In this document: positions 12,240 through 24,200 of the stretch, in pieces
Position numbering within the stretch: position 1 is the stretch's first letter
Layout of the letters: each line of letters starts with the position of its first letter
From: Pelecanus crispus
Lineage: Eukaryota > Chordata > Aves > Pelecaniformes > Pelecanidae
DNA length: 64,000 bases
Direction of reading: 5' to 3'
NCBI RefSeq assembly: GCF_030463565.1
Contig: NC_134644.1
Location: 101,056,765-101,120,764 of the forward strand
The notes under the pieces: generated by a model
Seen by the model: the letters and a program-made list of their open reading frames with translations, nothing else
The model's database searches: none
Told to the model about the DNA's origin: nothing
Position numbers and translations under genes: made by a program

Positions 12240-15200
12240 GTAATGGGCGCGGGGCGGCCGGCGCGCATGCGCGGCGGCGACCCCCTCCCCTCCCCGCCCT
12301 GCCCTCCGCGCATGCTCGCGGGGGGGCGGTTGGGGCGTGGCCGCGCGCAGGGCGCTGTGTCCGTTCCCCACCCCGTCCCCGGGCGCGGGTGCCCGCCGGC
12401 GGCCAGCCTTGCCCGCCTCGGCGGCACCGGGGCATGCGGTGTCCCTGTCACCGTCTTCCCCCCCTTCCTCCTCCCCCTCGTTCTCGCCGTTCCCGACCGC
12501 GGCCGGGCTGGCAGCTGCCCGAGCCCTAGGGAAGGGATGGCCGCCGGGTGCTTGCTGCGCAGCCGGGGGGCTCTCGGTGGCCCCCGGCCTGGCGGTGTCT
12601 TTCCAGGCGTTTGAACGCCGAGTTTCAGGCCTCTTCTTTCATCCGCCTGTAGCGTGGAGCTTGCGCCCCTTCCGTGTGTAGAGCCAAACCCGCCGTGTAG
12701 TTCTTATGCCTTCTCCCGTCGGGAGCGTAACTAAGAAGCGAAGCTGAACCGGGATTCAGTCAAAGCTGTGCTTAAAATCACTTAACTGTGGCGTTGTCTG
12801 TGTTGAGGCTTTCTGACCAAACCGTCTCGGAGTTGCTCTTTTTTCTGTGCCTGCCTTCAGTAGCTTCCTTTGTACCTGACATTATGCCATACCCAAGTCC
12901 TGTATGTACACCTACATGCACAAACGTCTTGATTGTGATGATTGTGATGATTTTAATTGAGGTAGTTGATCTGGCACAGAGGAGGGACTAGCGTTCAAAG
13001 GAGCACAATTTAACAGCTGGTAGTTCTGCTGTGTGCAGCTAAAATACAATTTTGCATTATGGCCTTCTCTCAGTTGAGCTAAGTGGACCTAAGAGTTAAA
13101 TGTGGAATGAAGGTGTAACCTCAGAGCCTGAGTTTTGGGGAACAGGGTCAGGGGACAGAGAAGGGCTATTCATGTGGGTTTCTCCCAACCTCCTACCCCC
13201 AGTCACAGCAGGTAGTGCAGCCTCTATTTCTGCACTGTGTGACACCACCATGCAGCTCCACAGACCCATCCCCAGCCGATGACATCTGCCCCTTGATCAT
13301 GAGGTAGCATCTCATGGTCCAAAACCGAGCTCCGGAAGAGATTCAGAGTCAGTGTGTGTATGACATCTGTATAGGCTGTAAATGCAGTATGCCTTAGATT
13401 AGATTTTAGATTTTAGAAAGATTTTGGTAGCTAAAGTGGTCAAAAAAGGGTTGGAAAAAATGTTTGTCTTTCCCCCCCCCCCCCCCCCTTAGAAATTATT
13501 ATTCTCAGTGATATTTCACGAACTATTAACAGTAGCATAGCTACAAAGTGTGTACTACTGCCAGTTAGGTTGCTTATTTTCACGAGTCATCAGATGAGGG
13601 AACGTTTCTGCAGATCTTCTCTCCAGACAACTAAAAGCCATTGTGCCCACACCGGAGCACAGGCACGAACCCTTCCTGGTGCTGGATGATGCTCTTGTCA
13701 CACTTGTTTTTACCCTGTGGCAGTGACATAGTTTCTTTTTCTGGTGGGCTTATCCCTGGGAGAGGGAGTATGAACCATAGTGCTTAATGTAGCTAACAAA
13801 CTGCAGCGCAACTGTGAAAAACTACTGCCTGGCATGATTGCGTTAAACAGCTCTTTCAAGGTCTGCTAGAGAGAACGGCCTGGATTTTCCAGCCTGGAGA
13901 GGACTGCTCTGTGTATGTGCACGTGTATGTGCGTATGTGTATGCCAATATAAAACATTATATGCTTATATATAATTGAACTGTGTATAAAGTCTTTTATG
14001 CTTAAAAAACTTCCCCAAACCCTTCAGCCTCTGAAACTGTTTTCTGAAGTTCACACCAAACTTAAGCCTGTGGAAAGCTTCCAGACAACCCATGATTTCT
14101 TACCCAAACTGGGTTTTGATAGTGTGTGATAAACAGGTTTTGCAATTCTTCTCACAAGTGATTTCAGTGGAGAAAGGAGTAATTTCTCAACATTATGTCC
14201 AAGTCAGCGTACGCATTCACTGACTTCAGCAGTGCAGATCAATCCCATAAGGACAAGAAAAGAAATGAGTCTCAGAAAATGTGTAACATCAGGAATGGGA
14301 CAAGAAACAGCTCGTTGATCTAGCAATCACATTCAATGTTGCTGACTAGCTCTTGGAGTGAGCCAGTTCAAACAGAAACAAAATGCAAACATTTTTTGAG
14401 TTAGAAACATTGATCATTGGGCATTTTCTTCTGCAGTACCTTATTTAATCTTAATCTCCAGAAGTCCTTATAAAGTCCTTAGTTAATTGCTGAGTAATCT
14501 ACTTTTTCTCGATAAGGAAGCCTGTGACACAATGAAACACTCAATAATTCTAGTCTGCTGAGCTATTCAGAACATAGCCAGTCAACAAGCACTTAATGCT
14601 CTATTTTATAATTTAGCCGATCTTTAAGTGGCTCAGCCAGTCAGGGGCTAGGTCACCCATGAATTTTAAATACTTTTTCTGGATATGTTATATACCGAAT
14701 ATCCAGTCATTGTGGGATTTTTATTTTAATTTTTTAACTCCAAACAAGTAACATTTATCTGGCAGTCAGATAAGTGCACATCTTTAATACACACCACTTT
14801 CAGCACAGGTTTGGAGGTAGCACGTGTTACTCCTCTGACTGTTCACTTTCCTAATTAACCCCTTTGATATTTTCTAACAGCCTTTTACAGGCTATTTTCA
14901 GCCTTTCAGAAGCCAAATATATCATGCCATAGTTCAGCACAAAATGGTTTCTATTTTAAGTAAACTGACATTGTGAAACAGAGAAATAGTGACTTATTTC
15001 CTCAGTTAATTTGCAAACTATAGGTAAGAGGATCCCTACCGAGAGGTTTGTAACTACTTGCAGGGGCCAGCTTAGGATCTGGAACTCCCCATTATATTAA
15101 CTGGTAACTTCTGCTGAGAGTCTTGTGCCTGGCCTTCATGAAAATACACTTCGCGTTGTGCCAGCCGTGAATTTACCCACATCTGTGATTCCATGACTGT

Positions 15201-18200
15201 GAAATTAAACAAAAAGGGGTTTTTGTAAGTTCCGCAAATCACATAGTTTGTTCTTCTTTCGCGTGCTTTATGTCACAAGTAACTATCACAGTGCTTGCCC
15301 TGAAAGACACTCTGGTCTGGTAAAACTGTAGATTTCAAAGATGTGGTGGGTTTTTTTTTTTTCATATAACACATTTGCTTAAGTATAGCAATGTAATCAA
15401 CTAGTTTGAGTAACTGTCTGTATCCTACAAGAAGGCACAATTATCACACAGCATACAGAATTTTGTAAACCTAATTTTGATTGTGTTTCTCCAACATACA
15501 AATTGCTACTTTTGCTAAGATACACTTTAGGAACATTACCAAAATCATTCTTCATCATTTGTATGAGTTACTGACCCGAAGGTATTGAGTCATGTTTGTT
15601 TTGGAAGCACATCACACATAGGGCTTGTCAGTCATGCCTACAGAAGAAGACACATGCTTTTTGGATATAATGCCTGTATTTACCAAATGTAAAATTAAAA
15701 GCAAGTTTACAGGAAAGCCTGATTGCAAATTGATTACATCACTTTCATTAGCCTTACACAATTATTCCTCCCATGTGGTTGTGCCACTGAAAAATACCTC
15801 AGTCTTTTTAATGCCAAGGGTTGTTATGTATATTAAATGGTAACACTCATGTGTCAAAATGAATGCTGTTTAGTGGTTTATGTAGCACCCACCGTTCAGT
15901 TGGATGTCCTTGCCCAATGATTCTGAATAGCTGCTGTGCTGGTTCAGCTCCATTGCTGGCTCTTGTGCAGACTTGTCTCCAGGTCTCCCATCTTTTTAAT
16001 TACTATCACTTAACCTGAGATAGAATCTTTGACACTGATCTTAAAATGCTACCAGTTCCTCTACCTTAATGTTCACACCATTATTTTTATAGATTATAGA
16101 GCAACGGGAAGCTTTTAGAAGAGTATATTCTGCTTCAAGATGTAATTGGTGAAACAAAATGCTTGCCCATGACAGCTAGCAAGCTTTAAAGATAAAATCC
16201 AGTGAGATAAGAGAATGATTTTTAAAAAAAAAAAAAGGTCTCTGATTTTGTCAGAGGACAATTAACAAGAGAAAATATGCTAAATATTATGGCAATGTTT
16301 ATTTGCTTACATTATTTGTGAAACAACTTCAGACATACATGCTGAAGTACGGTAAATGCCTTACTTTGAGAATGCCATCATGTTTCGTCTTACATTTTGA
16401 ATTGATGTAAACTGCCCTGTAAACTACAGAAATACACAGAGAATGCTTTTTGCTTCCTTCCTCTCCATCGTTATAGCAACAGCAGGTCTTGGAACCATTT
16501 AGAAAATAAAGACTGAACTTCCTCTTCTGCAATAGTATTTAAGAGTTAAATTATTAAATATATTGATTTTATCTTTAATTGTGAATATTGCAGCAGTGCT
16601 ACTGGCAACCTTCATTTTATGTAACTAGCTCTCGTAGGTATACTTGACACTTTCTGTATTTCTTGCTCTATGCTTAAAACCAGAAGCTATCCAACAATAT
16701 TAGAAAATAAAGTCAAAATGGTTTAAAGTTATCGTCCTCTTAAATAAGCTCCCCTCATGCATAACATGAAAATAAAAGGAGCAACTCAAAGATATGCTTA
16801 GAACTCCATTTTTGTCTTAAATGTAACTGAATGATGATGTTTTATATCGCAAACTGAACCTCATCAGATTAGAGTTGTGATAGACAGCTGTAAGTTCAAC
16901 AAGAAGACTTAAGTACATGCCTAGTAACATGGTGACTGTTACGTACTCAGAAGCTGTCCACTAAAGACAGAGAGCTTACCCTAGTACATAAACAGCATGG
17001 AATTGGAGTCTAAACCATCAGTAAATTTAATCAACTCTCCTGTTATGCTATTTTACCAAGCCTATCACTGTTAAGTAGGAAACCATCAAATCAATTTTAA
17101 AATAACTTTGTTTTAAAGAGTCCCATTTGATCTGGCTGTAATTTCCTGAAAAATGAGGTTAGGGAGAATGAGTTTAACTACAGAATTGGTGAATACCACT
17201 ACAACTACTGAGCTGAACTGCTGCTCTCGCTGTTTTCCTGGGACAAGTACCTCCTCTGGTAGATCACAGTATAACAACTTTATGATCTGAAATTAAAAAT
17301 TACCTACTTACAAATTCAGACCTTGTTTACTCCAATCAGTATAACACTAAACCGGATGGCCCTGCAGAGGGACCTGGACAGGCTGGATCGATGGGCTGAG
17401 GCCAGTTGTATGAGGTTTAACAAGGCCAAGTGCCAGGTCCTGCACTTCGGGCACAACAACCCCATGCAACGCTACAGGCTTGGGGAAGAGTGGCTGGAAA
17501 GCTGCCTGGCCAGAAAGGACCTGGGGGTGTTGGTTGACAGCCAGCTGAACATGAGCCAGCAGTGTGCCCAGGTGGCCAAGAAGGCCAACAGCATCCTGGC
17601 TTGTATCAGGAATAGTGTGGCCAGCAGGAGCAGGGAGGTGATTGTCCCCCTGTACTCGGCACTGGTGAGGCCACACCTGGAATACTGTGTCCAGTGTTGG
17701 GCCCCTCAATACAAGAAAGACATTGAGGTGCTGGAGCGTGTCCAGAGAAGGGCAACAAGGCTGGTGAAGGGTCTGGAGCACAGGCCTTATGAGGAGCGGC
17801 TGAGGGAACTGGGGTTGTTTAGCCTGGAGAAGAGGAGGCTGAGGGGAGACCTTATCGCTCTCTACAACTGCCTGAAAGGAGGTTGGAGTGAGGTGGGTGT
17901 TGGTCTCTTCTCCCAAGTAGCTAGCGATAGGACGAGAGGAAATGGCCTCAAGTTGCACCAGGGGAGATTTAGGTTGGAAATTAGGAAAAAATTTCTTCAC
18001 AGAAAGAGTGGTCAAACATTGGAACAGGCTGCCCAGAGAGGTGGTGGAGTCCCCATCCCTGGAGGTGTTCAAAAAACGGGTAGATGTGGCACTTTGGGAC
18101 ATGGTTTAGTGGGCATGGTGGTGGTGGGTTGATGATTGGACTGATGATCTTAGAGGTCCTTTCCAACCTTAATGATTCCTAGTTTTTATGTTCATTAAAA

Positions 18201-21200
18201 ATAATCCAGCCACCAAGCCAGGAAACATGAAATTAATTATTACTCTACCCTTAATTGGTTTAGTGGTGGACTTGGTAGTGTTAGGTTAATGGTCGGACTG
18301 GATGATCCTAAAGGTCTTTTCCAACCTAAACGATTCTATGATTCTAATTATTATAACACTATTCCATATAGGACTTTCTGTAACAGAAAAGCATGATTTT
18401 CCTTTGTAGTTGGAAATGTAATAAACAAGTTGTGTGTCTCACCAATTGACCTGCCCTGAAACAGACAGCTGTTACAGACAGCATGATAGTAGAGAGATGT
18501 AAGTACATATGTATTTGCCAGTTTATTAAAAAGCTATCACGTCATTATGCTCTAGACTACACATTTTGTTTTAAACATCTCTCAACCCTTAAGGTTATGG
18601 CAGTAACTAAAAATACATGAATTTAACCAATGAAGCAGTGTCAACCTGAAGCTACTGCTTGGCTGGAACGGTATCTTTAAAAGATGTAATGTGCTCCCAG
18701 GAGTTGTCAACTCAAACCTAATTAAATTGATTTAAATGACACTTACATTGGATAAAGTATAGATATCATGATACAGTGCAGTCGATAACTAGTTACTGGT
18801 AAGAACTGCTGAGGTGAGCTCTTCCAAGGTCAGCTGCTTGCACACTTATTCACAACCCTAGCCAAGAGTCTTGGCTCTTACAAAACTAGCAGCCTGTTTA
18901 AAACAAGTTGCCATGTCTTTACAAGAGTTTTAGCAGGTAGCGTTTGAATTGGGATAGCTGTCCCATAGGTAGGTAATGTACTCTGGCATCACACGGCATG
19001 TCACCAGGCCACAGAGCACTGAAAATCCCCCAAACTCGCAGTTCTCTGTATGAAGCGCACAGAGCGTCACTGCTTACATCTCGTAATCCTTTCAGACACA
19101 TGTGACCACAAAAATACTTTCTGCAACAAAGCAGACAGTGAACAGCTGAAATGCTAAGCATCTCTTCTTCCATGGGGTTTTTGAACTCTTCCCAAAAAAC
19201 AGCTTATTTTCAGGCAGTCCACTAATGAGAGCCAGGATTATCCTGAGGTACCAGTTTTTGTCACTTGTGCATTGGAAGTCAAATCTGTTAGAGAACCAGA
19301 ATCTCTCCAGTCCCTGACGGGGAAAAATTATAATTAAAAGACAATTAGGAGATTTTGTAGGGAAATCTGGCAAAATTTATGTGTGTTTTAAGTTTAGCTT
19401 TATTTTAAAAAAGGGAATTGCTTTTATAGAGCAGTCTAGATTAAAAGGGAAACTGTCAAAACTGAGAGCTAAGGATTGACTTTGCTTGACATTTATCACG
19501 TATTGAAGGCTTTAGATGATCTGTAATCATAAAAGTATGTGAATTTCCAAACCAGACTATGCCAGTCTCAGAGTATTACCAACCCCCCAACCAAATGTGA
19601 TTAAATTTTAGATTTAGAGTAAACACAGATGTGTTATGTTGTAGAAAGGCAAAAGCATATGTGTATTGACTTTTACTATGGGCATCAGTATGCTGGCGTT
19701 GGTTTTTTTACCCTTCTCCCCTTATCCTAGTAGAGAATTTTAATTTTTCCTTTAGCTAACAGGAAATGGAGAGTCTTACTATGATCACACTTAATTTCAG
19801 GAGTCATAATAAACATGCAAGAAACATAGGAGAGATAATAAGATGGTTCACTGCTTCTATCATAAGGAGATACAATAGGACAGGTTATTTTTTGAAAGAG
19901 AAAGAGCAATCTGAAACACTGCACGCATGTACTTTAGCATGACATTTTGTCTGAGAGGCAGTGCTCCTAAAAAGCAATCTCAAAATCCAGATAGCACATT
20001 AAAAGGTTCAGATTAACAAAAGAAAAAAAAAGTTAACTGTCTAGATATTGCAGATTTGAAGAGGTGTCAGACTGTTTTTCACATTTTTGTAAAGTGTAAT
20101 GCTTGTGTTAGGTAATAACTTCAGTTCTTGCTTTAGCAAGGCCTTAGTAGTTATATAAATGTATTAATTTTGGATTAGAAGGGCTAATAGAAATATTAAT
20201 TTGGTAGCCTGGGAGTGTTTTGAACACATTTTTTAAGCATTCCAAGAAAACTGAATGGAGACATCGGCTATTTATTTAGACCTGCAGAAAGCCATAAAAG
20301 TTGTGACGCTCCGTGTTTTGAAATATACCTCACAGCAGAATTCATATCCATGAACAGCATGTCTTCCCTCACTGCAAAGCACACCTGCAACTTCAAGAGG
20401 CTCAATTAGGCAATCTATTAGCCTCTCACCATCAAAAAGGAGAGTCCGACTCTCCTCCCATGTTCTTCACTCTTACCCACCTCCACAAGTCTCAGCTGCG
20501 CACTCCTGCCACCTGCGTCATGCCAGCTTTGGCGGTCACCAGACCTGCTCAGCCACTGATAGAGGTCACCAGTCAGAAGACTAACTTACCAAACCTTCCC
20601 CCTCTCCCAGGATGCTATTTTGTCCCCTGCTGCATCGGCGGACTGGACTGATTCACAGGGAGGACTAATGGGTGTTGGAGGTAGCAGGAAGAAACAGGAC
20701 CAAGTGGCAAGGAAAACAACTTTTCCACTACAAGTGAGCTATTTCGTAAGCTTAGATACTCTTAACTGCAGGTTTCATTAGTCTTCCATAACTAAATGGA
20801 AACTGGAGCAGGTCAAGATCTGATTCATTAGTAGATCCAGTGTCCCTGCCTGTGGGAAGACCTGGGGAGTAACAGTTTCAGCTGTCATACTGCTTGTCTG
20901 TCAGTCTCTAAGTACCTTAGAACTAATTCTACAAACTCCAGCAAGCTCTGTGAGATGCCACCAAAATAAGCTAGCAGGAAATACTAAGGACTAGTCCTAA
21001 TTCTACTTCTCCCTGAAGGTATAGGCGACTCTTTCCACTTGGCATTCAGAACCATGAACATCTGCCTTTCTGAAAGCAGATATTAAATCCTTTATTTCAA
21101 AAGTAGAACAGAATTCACACTTACAGCACTTTTATATTACTTGCTTTTTATATCAGGTGTCCTTACAAGTTCTTGCTGTGTTCTCCACTTGAAGTTAGTC

Positions 21201-24200
21201 CTGTTCCTGTCACTGCCCAAGGGGATTCAAACCCTCTTTTTCGCCACACACACCCTAACCACCAGGCTGGAAGCCAGTCTGGTGTGGTGGGAGGGGAGCG
21301 TGGAAATGTTTTTTTCCGAGGATGGAGGTTCTCTCTGTTCCAGAGAGAACAACCCCGTAGTCTGGTATTGAACACAGTTGTCAGAATGGTCTGCTTGTGT
21401 ATTTTAGGTATTTACTTCTGTTACGTGTTTGGTTGAATGATAATTTTAATGCAAAATACATGGTTGTGCAAACGGATCAGAAATCTTTTCCTTCCAAAAC
21501 TCTCGCCAAAAAGCTATATAGTCATGCCAGCTAATAACATGCATTTATGCTGTAATAAAAATGCATCACTGTTAATTCAAGAAACAAATTTGAAATGGAT
21601 AGAAGGAAACAGTTTTGTGAGTAATATGTAATTAAACTGTAGACTCCATCATTCTGGGAGGGGTGAATAGATACTGATGTAGTTACATGGTTTGTAATCA
21701 TCCTGACCTAGGATGTAAGTGCTGGCTGGCTCAGGAAAAAAAATTGTCCTTGCTGATTATAAAACCCTTCTATGGACAAGGAGCATTTTGAGGAATTAGA
21801 AGAAAAATCCTCTGTAAAGCATTGCAGGCCATTGCTAGGATTTACCACATGAAGAGAGACTCCTAGTATTATATCCGTCCTTTTATAGTTTATTAAACAG
21901 TGAAAAATGTTTTGTGGTGTATCATATGTCCTTAATTTTCATTAAACAGACGAAATACCGCACTTCCGTTTGCTTCTGTGCACAACCTGCCTAATATGTG
22001 AATTACATAAAATCTGACATAATTTAAAAAGATACCTCAGTTTGCAAACATCCACGGGCCTAGAGGTGAAACCTTCTATACAGTTTTAAGCAAGTTAGGT
22101 TTTTTACTTTTCTGCCCTTACAGTGTTGGTATGCTTGTAGCACTACTTACCCCTGTGTTTATAAGGATGCAATGTGCTTATCACGACAGCCTTATTTACT
22201 GCTTCCTCAGATTTATGCTTTTCTGAGTTCATGAAAGAAGGAAAAGAAGGGCAGAAAAGGCTGAGACACCTGTGATAGTTTCTGCATAAATTAGGCAAGG
22301 TTTACAGACATGGATAGTGTCACTTAAGTGGTACAACTGGAAAAATCAAATAAGCTTTGAAGCATGTAACTCTTTTTTCAAATCTGAAAATGAAAACAGC
22401 AACTTCCCAAGCTAGATACAGAACAACTGCTTAGAGTTTGGTTAGGTATGCATAAGTAGACCATCTTTAAAGAAAAGGTTAGTGGCATCCCAGGAGTACA
22501 GGGTATGTTAATCAGGGAAGGGAAAGAGTATTATGAAAATACTCATCATCTAGGAGAAAGGAGGAGGGAGGTGAAACCCTGTAGGAAACTACATGAAAGT
22601 TATGTGCCATAAAAACAGTCTTTCTATTGAGTCAGTGGTATATTGGTATGCAGTCCATCCAGAAGCTTGTCTTAATTTTCTAGAAAAACAGGTACATTTA
22701 ATAAAAGATGACCCTTCTGCGTAGAAACTTTGTTACATTTATGCCCTGAAACCATCAGGACTACAGCAAAATACTGCTGAAATGGAACATGCAGAAATTA
22801 GGGCAGTAATTAACGTGAGTTATATGACTGCTCATGACCAAAAGAGCTTTTTGTTAATAAAAACAGTATTTTCTGTTTTATAGGATATTGATTTCTAACT
22901 AGGGAGACGGAGTGTTGCCCAGAGAACTGTGAAATCTCTGTCCTCAGAGGTGTTCAAGACCCGCTGGGACAAAGCCCTAAGCAGCCTGGTCCAAGGTCAG
23001 TTTTGACCCTGCTTTGAGCAGGAGGTGAGCTAGTGACCTCCCAAGACTCCTTCCGGGCTCTGTGATTTGGTGTTCCCGTGTCTCATTTCAGACATCTGAT
23101 TTATGTGATTAAGATGGGTGCACCCTCTCCCTAGACGAGCAGTTGCACACTCCTTCCATAAGCAGGCCAGGGTTCCTCAGTTGGGTACTTTTCTCCATGA
23201 TTTATTAATGAAGCCCAAACTCAGTGACTACATTTAGACAGTATTAGTTCTCCCTACACTGTAACAATGGTTAAGTTTTAGTAGAACTGTTTTTCCCTGG
23301 GAGGAACAGCAGTGTTCTTACAGCAAAATTAACTCTTAAAATCAACAAACTGGAATAGGGGAAGGCCATTTTTCCTTGACATATGCACGGTGTGTTCAGG
23401 CTTCTCAAACCAAAGTAGTTAGCTGGAACGTCCTTATTCCTTAAGTTGGTGATCTTTGTTTACATAGTCTAGAACTAGCAATTCTAGTTTGAATCTCACA
23501 TTAACAACCTTAAATTTTCTTAAGTCAGAAATGCCATTTTCTCCTTAATTTTTGTTAAACGTATTTGTTGCAGCCACAGAATTGCTCTTTTTATCCTCCT
23601 CCTTTCCATCTGTCCAAAAGGTATTTTTTATTTGCTAAATAATTAATTGTGGAAAACTTCTTAAAATATCCTATTAAACTCATCACAAAATGTTAAATAC
23701 TATGTATCCTACGATTGTGGATATGACACCAAAACTTCACTAAGTCTAATGTAGTGGAAAAGTCAAGTCTTTTAATAGTTCTGTTTCAAGTTCAGTGAGA
23801 AGGGCAGTCGGGATATAAGTTTATATGCGAAACACTGAACTGTCTGGTGCTTTTCAGATGTGCTGCAGTTCCTCAACTTCAATATATAGTAATAGGGTGA
23901 AGTGTATGGCCACAGAACTTGTACAGTTGAGTAAACAACCACCTACTTGTACAAATGTTTCTGCAGAAATATTTCAGAAATCTGTCTCTCCTCCCTTTTC
24001 CTCCTGAGCAGCCTCAAAATAGTCTACAATAGATAATTGTATTACCTTATTTTCATCTAAATTAGAATTTGCCGTATGTTTATTTTGGTTCAGTCATCAG
24101 GGGTTTTTTTCATTATCCAGTTAAATGTAGGTATCCATAGGATAATGCACCTACCATATTGCTGAGTACAGGAGACCTGCTGTGCTGTTCAAAGCAGGAA

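Larger units (their letters stand above)
11565..12660 (+). promoter_or_regulatory. INO80C: CpG-island promoter of INO80C
   Basis: The base composition changes abruptly here to very high G+C with undepleted CpG, and returns to AT-rich sequence after about 12.66 kb. The island covers the INO80C start codon at 12105 and the first exon. There is no clear TATA box, as is usual for housekeeping chromatin genes. It contains G runs (12 G at 11994-12005 and 10 G at 12081-12090) that could form quadruplexes, and NRF1-like palindromes. The transcription start cannot be fixed by reading; a position in about 11.9-12.09 kb is likely. Long open frames on both strands here reflect the GC richness, which removes stop codons. 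A divergent non-coding transcript is possible but not visible. Confidence 0.85.

Noticed and set aside
11532..12614. 360-codon open frame over the CpG island, and several 100-200-codon frames on both strands
   Set aside because: Only the part 12105-12239 matches a known protein (INO80C exon 1). The rest is open because GC-rich sequence lacks stop codons, and frames overlap on both strands.
17347..18102. 251-codon minus-strand frame
   Set aside because: It is the antisense shadow of the CR1 reverse-transcriptase region; the plus-strand peptide carries the family motifs.
21221..21268. Possible tRNA gene on the minus strand
   Set aside because: A-box and B-box like sequences are present, but acceptor and anticodon stems do not form; it is better read as a SINE relic.
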